This document shows positions 8,264 to 16,206 of a stretch of 64,000 nt of DNA, piece by piece. A program made the position numbers and the translations under genes. Below the pieces are notes generated by a model that did not search any database, was not told the origin of the DNA, and saw nothing but the letters and a program-made list of their open reading frames with translations. The stretch spans positions 1 through 64,000 of the forward strand of contig NZ_VRUA01000002.1 of NCBI RefSeq assembly GCF_008017535.1. Reading direction: 5' to 3'. Origin of the DNA: Ottowia flava. GTDB lineage: Bacteria > Pseudomonadota > Gammaproteobacteria > Burkholderiales > Burkholderiaceae_C. The stretch's first letter is position 1, and the number at the start of each line of letters is the position of its first letter.

Positions 8264-9243
8264 GACGGCACCCCGCCTTCGGCAAAGTTGTCCTGCGCCT
8301 GGCCAATCAGGCTGATGAACACGTCTTCCAGGTTGGCGGGCGCGCGCGCCACGTTCAGGCCCTGCGCAGCCAGCGGCGCGACCGCCTGCTCGACCAGCGC
8401 CGCATCGCGCCCCGCGACGTGCAAGCGGTTGCCGAAGGGCGCCACGCTGTCCACGCCGGGCGCCTCCGCCACGCGGGCCTGCTGCTCGGCCGTGATGGCG
8501 CCGGTCACCTCGTACACCGTCAGGTGCGCGCCCTGCACGATCTCGGCCTCGGTGCCGCGCGCCAGCACATGGCCGTAGGCGATGTAGACGAGCTCGTGGC
8601 AGCGCTCGGCCTCGTCCATGTAGTGCGTCGACACCAGCACCGTGATGCCCTCGCTCGCCAGCCGGTGGATCTGGTCCCAGAAGTCGCGCCGCGCTTTCGG
8701 GTCGACACCCGCCGTCGGCTCATCGAGCAGCAGCAGGCGCGGCCGATGGATCAGGCAGGCGGCCAGCGCCAGGCGCTGTTTCCAGCCGCCCGACAGCGCG
8801 CCCGCCAGCTGGTGCTGGCGCTCGCGCAGGCCCAGGTCGTCCAGCGCCTTGTCAACAGCGGCGCGGCGTTCGGGCAGCGCGAACAGGCGCGCGATGAAGT
8901 CGAGGTTCTGGCGAATCGACAGATCGTCGTACAGCCCGAACTTCTGCGTCATGTAACCCACCTGGCGCTTGATCAGCGGCGCCTGCGTGCGGATGTCCAG
9001 GCCCAGGCAGGTGCCCTCGCCCGCATCCGGCGTGAGCAGGCCGCACAGCATGCGGATGGTTGTGGTCTTGCCGCTGCCGTTGGGGCCCAGAAAGCCGCAG
9101 ATCCGGCCAGGCCGCACCTGCAGATCGACGTTGTCCACCACGACGCGCTCGCCATAGCGCTTGGTGAGGCCGCGCACGTCGATGGCCCAGCCGGCCGCGT
9201 CTTCACCGCGGGTGAATGCCGCCTCTTCTGCTACTTTGTTCAT
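8260..9243 (-). CDS. ABC exporter ATPase (YbhF-like, single cassette)
   Basis: A 327-residue cytosolic ATPase with one nucleotide-binding domain: Walker A GPNGSGKTT, Q-loop near YMTQKFGLYDDLS, signature LSGGWKQRLALAACL, and Walker B LLLLDEPTAGVDP. The C-terminal extension (about 240-327) is the DUF4162-like domain usual in ABC-2 ATPases. ATG 9243 is chosen because it puts the start beside the conserved N-terminal strand. An in-frame ATG at 9321 would overlap the hlyD gene and add an unrelated leader. The chosen ATG and the preceding 43-base gap lie inside a dispersed-repeat copy, and no Shine-Dalgarno is visible there. Confidence 0.88.
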   Translation of the reverse strand: MNKVAEEAAFTRGEDAAGWAIDVRGLTKRYGERVVVDNVDLQVRPGRICGFLGPNGSGKTTTIRMLCGLLTPDAGEGTCLGLDIRTQAPLIKRQVGYMTQKFGLYDDLSIRQNLDFIARLFALPERRAAVDKALDDLGLRERQHQLAGALSGGWKQRLALAACLIHRPRLLLLDEPTAGVDPKARRDFWDQIHRLASEGITVLVSTHYMDEAERCHELVYIAYGHVLARGTEAEIVQGAHLTVYEVTGAITAEQQARVAEAPGVDSVAPFGNRLHVAGRDAALVEQAVAPLAAQGLNVARAPANLEDVFISLIGQAQDNFAEGGVPS

Positions 9244-9289
9244 AGCTGGTTGCGCAAGCTCATGGCCGATCAGAGCCCTGTTTTTTTCA
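9236..9289 (+). repeat. Dispersed GCGCAG-core repeat, copy 3 (hlyD/ATPase junction)
   Basis: Forward, divergent copy: CATAGCTGGTTGCGCAAGCT, then GGCCGATCAGAGCCCTG. It fills the junction between two operon genes. On the coding (minus) strand it supplies the TGA stop of the hlyD gene (9287-9289) and the ATG of the ATPase gene (9241-9243). Confidence 0.6.
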
Positions 9290-10312
9290 AGAACCGGGCA
9301 CGGCAGGCAGCAGCCGCACATCCAGTGGCTGGCCAGGCTTCAGGCGCGCGACGTCCTGGGTCTCGGGCAGCGCTTCGACCATGAACACCAGCTTGGCACG
9401 CTGCGCATTCGAATAGATCACCGGCGGTGTGTACTCGGGCTCGGTCGCGATGCGGCTGATGCGCGCGGTGAGCGGCGCCGCACAGCCATCGCAGTTGAGT
9501 TGCACGGCAACGCCGCTCTTCAACTGGCTCAGGGCGGCTTCGGGCACGAAGAAGCGCGCCTTCAGGTGGCCGGGCGGCAGCAGCGACACGACCGGCTGAC
9601 CCGCCGCCACCCACTCGCCTTCGCGAAACAGCGTGTCGGCCACCTGCCCGCTGGCCGGCGCCGCCTGCGCCATCTGGTCCAGGCGCCAGCGCTGCTGGGC
9701 CAGCGCGCCGTCGGCCGCGCGGGCCTGCGCTTCGGCCGCGGCGCGCTCCTGCGCACGCGCGGGCTGGCGCGCCGTGCGCAGGGCGGCTTCCAGCTCGGTC
9801 ACGCGCTGGTCCGCAGCGGCCGCGGCGGTGCGGGCCGCGTCGGCCTCGCTGCGCGAGACGGCGGCCTGAGTCACCAGGGACGCCTTGCGCGCCGAATCGG
9901 TGCGCGCCAACGTGGCCTGCGCGCGCGCCTGCGCCAGCTGCGCCTGCACCTGCGCGACTTCGTCGGGCCGCTTGCCGGTCTGCAGATTGGCCGACTGCGC
10001 GACCGCGGCGTCGCGCTGGGCCTCGGCCGCCTGCAAGGCGTCGCGCTCGGGTGCCTCGTCCAGCGCGAACAGCGGGGCACCCTGCGCCACGTCGTCGCCC
10101 GCGCGCACCGCCAGTCGGGTGAGCCGGCCGGCCACCGGCGCGGCGACGTAGACGTAGTCCCCCTCGGCGTAACCCGACCAGCCATCGCCCACCGGCTCGG
10201 TGCAGGCCGCGAGCACGGCGGTCGCGGCCAGCAGCACGCCGGCCAGGCGCCGCCGGTTGGCGGAGCGACCTGTGCGCGGGCGTGCCTGCGCGGTCCTGTC
10301 ACGTCGTGTCAT
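9287..10312 (-). CDS. HlyD-family membrane-fusion lipoprotein
   Basis: A 341-residue periplasmic adaptor linking an ABC exporter to an outer-membrane channel. The N-terminus is basic followed by AGVLLAATAVLAAC, a lipobox, so the protein is probably lipid-anchored. Then come a biotinyl-lipoyl half (YVYVAAPVAGRLTRLAV), a long alpha-helical hairpin rich in Ala, Gln and Glu (about 75-190), the second lipoyl half and a beta-barrel. YbhG of E. coli is the nearest well known relative by operon context. ATG 10312 is chosen so that the lipobox sits at about residue 35; the gene overlaps the TetR gene by 14 bases, indicating one transcript. Confidence 0.85.
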   Translation of the reverse strand: MTRRDRTAQARPRTGRSANRRRLAGVLLAATAVLAACTEPVGDGWSGYAEGDYVYVAAPVAGRLTRLAVRAGDDVAQGAPLFALDEAPERDALQAAEAQRDAAVAQSANLQTGKRPDEVAQVQAQLAQARAQATLARTDSARKASLVTQAAVSRSEADAARTAAAAADQRVTELEAALRTARQPARAQERAAAEAQARAADGALAQQRWRLDQMAQAAPASGQVADTLFREGEWVAAGQPVVSLLPPGHLKARFFVPEAALSQLKSGVAVQLNCDGCAAPLTARISRIATEPEYTPPVIYSNAQRAKLVFMVEALPETQDVARLKPGQPLDVRLLPAVPGS

Positions 10313-10943
10313 GCAAGGCTCCTGATCTGAGGGCCCGCAGCGCCAGCCCGATGCGTTCGTCGATCGCCGCGTCGGACAGCACCTGCGGCTGCACCAGCGG
10401 CTGCGCAAAGGCCGGCAGCAGGCCGGTGTCGCGCATGGCCGAAGCGGCCAGCACGGGCGCCATCACGGCGCCGAACAAAAAACTGGCGCGCAGCAGCGGG
10501 GGCCGGGGGGCCAGTTGGCCGCGCGCTTCGGCCTCGGCCAGCAGGCCCAGCACCAGCTCCACGTGGCGCGGCAGGTTGCGCTGGATGAATTCGGTGACCA
10601 CGGCGTGCCCGGCCTGCGCGTCGCTCAGCACGCGGCGCAGCAGGGGCGCGTGCTCGCGCACGAAGCGCGCGATGGCGCCCAGCGCGCTGTGCAGGCGCTC
10701 CAGCGGTGGCCCGGGCCGCTGCGCCGGGGTGCTCATCTGGCTGAAAAGCTCTTCGTAGAAGCCCTGCAACACCTGCCGCAGGAAGTCTTCCTTGCTCTCG
10801 AAATGGTAGTGAAACATGCCCGCCGTGACGCCCGCGTGCGCGGCCACGGCACGCACGGACAGGCCGGCGCACCCCAGTTCGGGGTACAGCGCGGCGCCGC
10901 TGGCGAGCAGCGCCTGGTCCTGCTGACGAGAAGGTCGGGCCAT
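10299..10943 (-). CDS. TetR-family regulator of the exporter operon
   Basis: A 214-residue regulator. The N-terminal helix-turn-helix (about 15-60) includes LSVRAVAAHAGVTAGMFHYHF followed by the usual SKEDFL. The C-terminal ligand-binding part is helical and close to the CecR/YbiH type (DUF1956-like). It is first in the operon TetR-HlyD-ATPase-permease and overlaps the hlyD start, so it most likely represses its own operon in response to an exported compound. Upstream sequence 10944-11042 must hold the operon promoter; no clear operator palindrome was seen. Confidence 0.85.
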   Translation of the reverse strand: MARPSRQQDQALLASGAALYPELGCAGLSVRAVAAHAGVTAGMFHYHFESKEDFLRQVLQGFYEELFSQMSTPAQRPGPPLERLHSALGAIARFVREHAPLLRRVLSDAQAGHAVVTEFIQRNLPRHVELVLGLLAEAEARGQLAPRPPLLRASFLFGAVMAPVLAASAMRDTGLLPAFAQPLVQPQVLSDAAIDERIGLALRALRSGALHDTT

Positions 10944-11042
10944 GAGGGTGCCGAGTTTGCACCGTTTCTGGTCAACCGTCCAGTAAATGCTGCTCGCCGA
11001 CGCCGGCGCGCGCCGCGGGCGCGCTGCAAGGGGATCAGGCGG

Positions 11043-11798
11043 TCAGATCAGCGGCTGCGGGCGCAGTGGCCGGGCGGCGTAGTCCGCCAGTGCCGCGAGC
11101 GCGCCGGGCTTCACGATGCGCAGGCGGCCATCGCGGATCTCGTGCAGGCCCAGCTGCGTCAGTTTGCGCAGCGTCTTGTTGGTGTGCACCAGCGACAGAC
11201 CCAGCGCGTCCGCGATGTGCTGCTGCGTCAGCGGAAATTCGAACGCGCCGTCGCCATCGACCAGCCCGGCCCGCTCGGCGCGCCGCGCCAGGCGGATCAG
11301 CAGCGTGGCGATGCGCTCAGCCGCATTGCGCTGGCCCACGGTGACCAGGTTTTCGTCGACCACCTGTTCACCGCTCGCGCTCAGCCAGGTGATGTCGTAA
11401 CCCAGCTTCGGGTTGCGGCGCACGAAATCCCACAGGCCGGACTGCGGAAACACGCACAGCTGCGCATCGGTCAGCGCCTCGACACCGTGGGTCGCGGTAT
11501 TGGCGAACTCGGCCTGCAGGCCGATGAAGTCGCCCGGCAGCAAAAAGTTGAGGATCTGCCGGCGCCCGTCGGACAGCGTCTTGTAGCGAAACGCCCAGCC
11601 CGCGTACAGCGTGAACAGGTTGACCGGGTCGCCCAACTCGGCGATCACCGCCCGGCCCGCGGCCACCTTGCGGGTACCGCTGCGAAAGGCCTGAATGCAC
11701 GCCAGCTCCTCCTCCGTCACGGGCTGAAAGCCCTGGGTTTGCCGCAGCCGGCAATCTGCGCAAGCTGCGGGCGGCTGAGGGCGGGGGAAGATGCTCAT
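11043..11798 (-). CDS. Crp/Fnr-family transcriptional regulator
   Basis: A 251-residue regulator with a cyclic-nucleotide-binding-like beta-roll (about 30-150; PGDFIGLQAEF corresponds to the PGE loop) and a C-terminal winged helix containing LTQQHIADALGLSLVHTNKTLRKL. The N-terminus has a CADC pair, but the third N-terminal cysteine of classical FNR is missing, so an iron-sulfur oxygen sensor is doubtful. The RQILNFLLPGD stretch is common in Crp/Fnr proteins of Burkholderiales with unknown effectors. Start 11798 gives a normal family N-terminus. A 5-base inverted pair GGAGT/ACTCC lies just upstream (about 11806-11822) and might be an operator. Confidence 0.82.
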   Translation of the reverse strand: MSIFPRPQPPAACADCRLRQTQGFQPVTEEELACIQAFRSGTRKVAAGRAVIAELGDPVNLFTLYAGWAFRYKTLSDGRRQILNFLLPGDFIGLQAEFANTATHGVEALTDAQLCVFPQSGLWDFVRRNPKLGYDITWLSASGEQVVDENLVTVGQRNAAERIATLLIRLARRAERAGLVDGDGAFEFPLTQQHIADALGLSLVHTNKTLRKLTQLGLHEIRDGRLRIVKPGALAALADYAARPLRPQPLI

Positions 11799-11895
11799 GG
11801 TTGTAGGAGTTTCGTCTACTCCCGGGTTACACGCCATGCGCATTGACATACCCTCATGGCGCCGTAGCCCCTTCCAGCGGCGACCGGAGGCGGCC

Positions 11896-12498
11896 TCAGC
11901 GCGGTGTCAATCCGTGGTCGAGCAGGGCCACCACCTCGTCGGCAAACTGCGGGTAGCTCATCGAGCCGCCCGGGCGCAACCAGGTGAAGGTCCAGTTGAT
12001 CATGCCGAACAGCGTCATCGCCACCGCCGTCTGGTTGCCTGCGTGGATGCGTTCCGGGTAGGCGCGGCGCAGAAAGCGCGTGACGGCCGAGACCACGTCG
12101 CGCTGGCGGTTCAGGATCACTTCGCGCTGCTCGGGCCCCAGAAACTGCGTGCTGCCCAGCAGCGCCGCGTGGCGGGTGGCCGACGTCTCGTACTCGCGCA
12201 GAAAAGCGCGCACCAACTCGTGCAGCGTGGCGCGCTCGTCCAGCCCGCCGCGCTGCGCCGTCGCCTGCACCTGACCGATGATGACCAGCAGCTTTTGCGT
12301 GTAGCGGTCGAGCAGGTCGAACAGGATCGCCTCTTTGCTCTCGTAATAGTGGTAGAGCCGCGCCTTCGACGTGCCGCCCGCAGCGGCAATGTCGTTCATG
12401 CTGGTGGCGGGGTAGCTCTGACGGGCGAAGCAGTCGGCCGCCACGTTCAGGATCTCGTCGCGGCGCAGCCCGTGGGCGGCGGAAATCGGTCTTGCCAT
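11896..12498 (-). CDS. TetR-family transcriptional regulator
   Basis: A 200-residue protein. The N-terminal helix-turn-helix includes ATSMNDIAAAGGTSKARLYHYY followed by SKEAILFDLL. The remainder is all-helical, with the stretch MTLFGMINWTFTWLRPGG typical of regulators of acyl-CoA and aromatic catabolism (for example PaaR-type proteins); the assignment is only by general resemblance. Its targets are not apparent from the neighbours. On the minus strand GATAAT (12505-12510) ends six bases before the ATG at 12498, which suggests a leaderless message. Confidence 0.8.
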   Translation of the reverse strand: MARPISAAHGLRRDEILNVAADCFARQSYPATSMNDIAAAGGTSKARLYHYYESKEAILFDLLDRYTQKLLVIIGQVQATAQRGGLDERATLHELVRAFLREYETSATRHAALLGSTQFLGPEQREVILNRQRDVVSAVTRFLRRAYPERIHAGNQTAVAMTLFGMINWTFTWLRPGGSMSYPQFADEVVALLDHGLTPR

Positions 12499-12550
12499 CG
12501 CGCGATTATCCCCATTCACCGACCGTGCGGTTGGCTTTTGTTTTTTAAGG

Positions 12551-12599
12551 GTTTTAAGCCTCTAGCCCTACAACCACCAGCGCAGACAGCTATGTTTTT
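12551..12599 (-). repeat. Dispersed GCGCAG-core repeat, copy 4 (3' end of cca)
   Basis: Reverse orientation: AAGCCTCTAGCCCTACAACC then ACCAGCGCAGACAGCTATG. It lies between the TetR gene and cca and overlaps the end of cca. On the coding strand its ATAGC provides the TAG stop of cca (12590-12592). Confidence 0.85.
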
Positions 12600-13885
12600 G
12601 ATGGCAAAGTGCGTTCGGCGTCGGTCGCCATCCAGGCCGCGACCGCTTGCGCACGGGCCTGTGCAACGGCCTTGCCGATCGCCTCGCCGCGCGCACCGCG
12701 GGCCTGCGCTTCGGCCGCGACGGTGGCGGTTTCCACACTCTGCGCCGCCGCCAGCGCGGCCAGCAGGCGCGGGCGCTGCGGGTAGGCGTCGTCTTCCATG
12801 CCCAGCCGTCCGCGCGCGTCGCATTCGCAGGCCAGCAGCGCGTCGGCAAAGCGCGCCGGTTTGCGGAACGCATCGCAGCGCTCCAGCAGGCGCACAGTCG
12901 CGGCGGCGTTCAGATCGCCACTGCGGTGGATGTTGCCGTGTTCGCGCGCGACCACGTCGGCCAGTTCGGTGCATTCGGTCGGCACGCGCAGGCGTTCGCC
13001 CACGGTCTTGAGCAGCTTGGCGCTGCGGATTTCGTGCGCGATGTGGCGCGGCAGCTCATCCACCGGCGTCGTGCCCTTGCCGAGGTCGTGCATCAGGCAG
13101 GCCCAGCGCACCGGCAGGCCCGCACCCAGGCGTGCGGCCATCTGCAGCACCATCATCACGTGCACGCCGGTGTCGACTTCGGGGTGGTATTCGGCGCGCT
13201 GCGGCACGCCCCACAGGCGGTCCAGCTCGGGCAGCACGACGCGCAGCGCGCCGCACGCGCGCAGCACCTCGAACATCCGCGCCGGGTGCGTCTCCATCAG
13301 CCCGCGCGCCAGCTCCTGCCACACGCGCTCGGGCACCAGGTGGTCGGCCTCGCCATCGGCGACCATGTCCTGCATCAGCGCCAGGGTCTCGGGCGCGACG
13401 CTGAAGTCGTGAAAGCGCGCGGCAAAACGCGCCAGCCGCAGGATGCGCACCGGGTCTTCGCGGAAGGCGTCGGTGACGTGGCGCAGCACCTTGGCGCGCA
13501 GGTCGCGCTGGCCGTGGAACGGGTCAATCAGCGCGGGATCAAGATCCAAGCCTTTTTGGCCTGCAGCCGGCACCCAATCTGCGCAGGCAGCTATCGCATT
13601 GATAGTCAAATCGCGCCGCGCCAGATCCTGCTCCAGCGTCACATCGGGGCTGGTGAAGACGTTGAAGCCCTTGTAGCCGCGCCCGCTCTTGCGCTCGGTG
13701 CGCGCCAGCGCGTATTCCTCGTGCGACTCAGGGTGCAGGAACACCGGAAAGTCCTTGCCCACCGGCACGAAGCCCTGCGCCACCATCTCTTCGGGCGTGG
13801 CGCCCACCACCACCCAGTCGTGGTCTTGCACCGCCAGCCCCAGCAACCGGTCGCGCACCGCGCCACCCACCATGTAGATTTGCAT
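12590..13885 (-). CDS. cca: tRNA nucleotidyltransferase / multifunctional CCA protein
   Basis: Adds or repairs the 3' CCA of tRNA using CTP and ATP. The 431-residue protein has the class II nucleotidyltransferase head with [12 protein letters not shown] (5-16) and DHDWVVVG, the RRDLTINA motif (about 86-93), the tRNA-binding helices, and a C-terminal HD domain (HVMMV, then CLMHDLGKG and EHGNIHRS) as in the bifunctional gammaproteobacterial type with phosphohydrolase activity. Residues 93-112, between LTIN and the [11 protein letters not shown] motif, are encoded by a dispersed repeat and make a loop absent from ordinary Cca. A second repeat supplies the last residues and the stop. ATG 13885 is fixed by the conserved N-terminus. 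Confidence 0.93.
   Translation of the reverse strand: MQIYMVGGAVRDRLLGLAVQDHDWVVVGATPEEMVAQGFVPVGKDFPVFLHPESHEEYALARTERKSGRGYKGFNVFTSPDVTLEQDLARRDLTINAIAACADWVPAAGQKGLDLDPALIDPFHGQRDLRAKVLRHVTDAFREDPVRILRLARFAARFHDFSVAPETLALMQDMVADGEADHLVPERVWQELARGLMETHPARMFEVLRACGALRVVLPELDRLWGVPQRAEYHPEVDTGVHVMMVLQMAARLGAGLPVRWACLMHDLGKGTTPVDELPRHIAHEIRSAKLLKTVGERLRVPTECTELADVVAREHGNIHRSGDLNAAATVRLLERCDAFRKPARFADALLACECDARGRLGMEDDAYPQRPRLLAALAAAQSVETATVAAEAQARGARGEAIGKAVAQARAQAVAAWMATDAERTLPSKT
13549..13608 (-). repeat. Dispersed GCGCAG-core repeat, copy 5 (inside cca)
   Basis: Reverse orientation, good core AATCTGCGCAGGCAGCTATC with the flank TTTTTGGCCTGCAGCC. On the cca coding strand it reads [16 protein letters not shown], the same frame and nearly the same peptide as the glmU insertion. 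Confidence 0.85.
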
Positions 13886-13900
13886 GGGGAGAGTGTAGAA

Positions 13901-13920
13901 GGCGGGCGCTGGCGCCCGCC
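13901..13920. terminator. GC-rich hairpin upstream of cca
   Basis: Nine-base arms GGCGGGCGC/GCGCCCGCC separated by TG, between the hydrolase stop and the cca start. There is no T-run, so it may end transcription only weakly or stabilise the RNA end. Confidence 0.4.
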
Positions 13921-13990
13921 CACGACAACAGCCCACACCAGTATCGAGTAGGCCGTGGGCGGCAGGCACCGCCCGGCGATACGCGCACCG

Positions 13991-15817
13991 TCAGCGCGGG
14001 GCGCTGCCCTTTGGCACCAGGCCTTCGTGAAACTTGTCGAGCAAGCGGTCCGCGGCTTCCTGATCCTTGTGCGTGCGGGCCGGCTCACTGGCCGATGCCT
14101 GCGACTGCGCCTTAGCTGCGGAAGCGGCCGCGTCCTGTGGCAACGGCTTGGCCGGACAGTCGATCTGGCGGGGTGCCTGATCAGAGCCCATCAGGTAGTC
14201 GACAACGGCCACGTCAACACATGCGGTTTGGTAAGGGAACACGCCATGTGTGTATTCGCCAGGCACGTAGACCAAGTGGGAGGTCGGCAACTGCGCGAAC
14301 ATGTTCAACGCATCGGGGGTCGGCGTGGCTGAATCAAACTGCGACTGGACCATCAACAGCTTCTGGCTCTGCAAGGGCTTGAAGTCGGGCTTGGTGGTGC
14401 GCGGACCACCCCAGAATTGGCAGGGGTTGTGACCCAGGGCGCTAAAGAAGTAGCGCGGTGACGCCTGGGCTTGGGCCCGCACGATCGCTGTCCACGCCGC
14501 CGGGTCCGTGGTGGCGACGCTGTCGTTGCAAGTGACAGGCCAGAATCCGCCGCTGTCGGAAATGCTTTGCGCCGGGAAGTTCACCCAAGTGTGGCGGTAC
14601 TGGTTGTAAAACTGGATGGCCTGACTCATTGCAGCTTGGTTGCGCTCAGTCGCGTCGGCGGTGCCGCCGGCGATGAACACGGTTTTTGCCAGGGCGCCCA
14701 CCACGCCGCCCGCGTCCGCGTCCGAGGGCGCTGCACGCAGCACGGCGTCGAGCCCCCGCGCCGCTGCAATAGCGGTCATCGATTTCTCAGACTTGCGAAC
14801 GCTGTAGGAATCACCCGCCAGCTGACCTCCTAACAGCGCCTGCACACGGGGCGACAAGCCGTTGATCATCTGGCTGACCTCGCCCGCACTGGCGCCCAGT
14901 TGGTAGTAGGCGGCGTGGCGTGCCGCGTAGGGCGCCAGGATGCGATCTTCAATGATTTGGCGCGCCACCGGCTTGGCCACCAGCGCGCGCTCCAGATTGC
15001 CGGAAAAGTCGATGGAACTGTCCAGCACCATCCGGCCGGCGTGGTCCGGGAACAGGCTCGCGTACCACGCGCCCAGCCACGTGCCGTAGGAATAGCCGAC
15101 GTAGTTGAGCTTTGCGTCACCAAGCAGGCCGCGGATCAAATCCATGTCGCGCACCGTAGCGTCGGTGTTGACGAAGGGCGTCACCGGGTTGCGCGCGCAC
15201 GCGATCGCGTACTTGCTGGCGTTGTAGCTGGCGTTCGCGACATAGACATCCTGCGTGCCCAGTGGCGTGGGGTCGACAAATTTGCTCACTTCGTTGGTCT
15301 GGCACAGCACATGCACGCTGCTGCCCGTGCCGCGCGGCGAGAAGCCCACCATGTCGTAGGCGCTCGCCAGCTGCCGGTACTTGGCCCCCACCGGCGTCGC
15401 GGGATCGGCCGAGTTGATAAAGCCAATCAAATACTGAGACAACCAGAGGCCGTCCTCGCCGGGGCCGCCGGGGTTGAACAGGATCGAGCCCTTGCGCTGG
15501 GCCGGATCCATCGACTTGAGCCGCATCACGGCAACCGACACGTCGCCGCGGTCGGGCTTGGCCCAGTCCAGGGGCGCGCGCACGTCGGCGCACTGCAGGC
15601 GCTCGCCAACGCCGTCAGGCAGGTTTACTTGCGGCCCGAGCGCCGTGGCGTCGCACACCCCCCACTGGACGACTTGGTCGCGGTACGCCTGCAGCGGATC
15701 AGGGGTGCCGCCGCCGTCGGCGTCGTCACCGCCGCCGCACGCGGCCAGACTGGCGGCCGTGGCCGCGGCGACCAGCCAAGTCCAAGGGCTGGTGGTGGAT
15801 TGGGGGCATCTCTTCAT
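13991..15817 (-). CDS. Secreted alpha/beta-hydrolase (tripeptidyl aminopeptidase-like) lipoprotein
   Basis: A 608-residue exported enzyme. The N-terminal signal ends in a lipobox (LAAC, Cys about 27) followed by GGGDDADGGG, a typical tether. The catalytic domain shows an oxyanion-type FNPGGPGEDG, the nucleophile elbow GYSYGT (Ser), and a C-terminal region like the TAP-like domain of Streptomyces tripeptidyl aminopeptidases, with the probable catalytic His in GEYTHGVFPYQT. It probably trims peptides, or hydrolyses esters, at the cell surface. The last 60 residues are low-complexity Ala/Ser/Gln with a charged tail. It is divergent from the von Willebrand protein gene across a 389-base gap. Confidence 0.8.
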   Translation of the reverse strand: MKRCPQSTTSPWTWLVAAATAASLAACGGGDDADGGGTPDPLQAYRDQVVQWGVCDATALGPQVNLPDGVGERLQCADVRAPLDWAKPDRGDVSVAVMRLKSMDPAQRKGSILFNPGGPGEDGLWLSQYLIGFINSADPATPVGAKYRQLASAYDMVGFSPRGTGSSVHVLCQTNEVSKFVDPTPLGTQDVYVANASYNASKYAIACARNPVTPFVNTDATVRDMDLIRGLLGDAKLNYVGYSYGTWLGAWYASLFPDHAGRMVLDSSIDFSGNLERALVAKPVARQIIEDRILAPYAARHAAYYQLGASAGEVSQMINGLSPRVQALLGGQLAGDSYSVRKSEKSMTAIAAARGLDAVLRAAPSDADAGGVVGALAKTVFIAGGTADATERNQAAMSQAIQFYNQYRHTWVNFPAQSISDSGGFWPVTCNDSVATTDPAAWTAIVRAQAQASPRYFFSALGHNPCQFWGGPRTTKPDFKPLQSQKLLMVQSQFDSATPTPDALNMFAQLPTSHLVYVPGEYTHGVFPYQTACVDVAVVDYLMGSDQAPRQIDCPAKPLPQDAAASAAKAQSQASASEPARTHKDQEAADRLLDKFHEGLVPKGSAPR

Positions 15818-16206
15818 CGGTCGGCTCCTGGCAACACAAGTTGCGCGATTTCGAACACTTTATTTACCCGTCGTTACATCTGAAGGCCGCCCGATGATAG
15901 GCCGCTTGTCGTCCCCTTGGTATCCCTGAAACTGGGTATTTTGAGGCGCACCCCAAGAATCTCTTGCGGACCCAAAATTCAAATGTTTTTGGCTTTCAGC
16001 CCTACAACCACCTGCGCAGACAGCTACCCATTTGGTAGCATGAGAGACCGAAGCGGCTGCGCGGCGCTGCCAACATGGCTGGCCTGCGACGCGCGCCGCG
16101 GCCGGGCTGGCGTACCGGGCGCCTCCTTTTTCCCCGCGGTTTAACCCCCTCCGAGGCGTTACCCCGTTCAAGCCTTCACCTGCTGCTTTTTTTGCGGAAA
16201 CCTGCC
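15818..16206. other. Divergent intergenic region with one repeat
   Basis: This 389-base gap separates the divergent hydrolase and von Willebrand genes and must hold both promoters. It contains dispersed-repeat copy 6 (15977-16040). No convincing -35/-10 pair or small gene was found in the remainder. Confidence 0.5.
15977..16040 (-). repeat. Dispersed GCGCAG-core repeat, copy 6
   Basis: Reverse orientation, close to consensus: GGCTTTCAGCCCTACAACCA then CCTGCGCAGACAGCTACC. It is intergenic, in the divergent promoter region between the hydrolase and von Willebrand genes. Confidence 0.88.

Noticed and set aside
9244-9321. Longer ATPase start at 9321
   Set aside because: It would overlap the end of the hlyD gene in another frame and add a cysteine-rich leader not found in the family.
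11737-11775. Repeat-like sequence in the Crp/Fnr gene (CAATCTGCGCAAGCTGC)
   Set aside because: It encodes the CADC segment normal for the FNR-like N-terminus and the flanks do not match the element.
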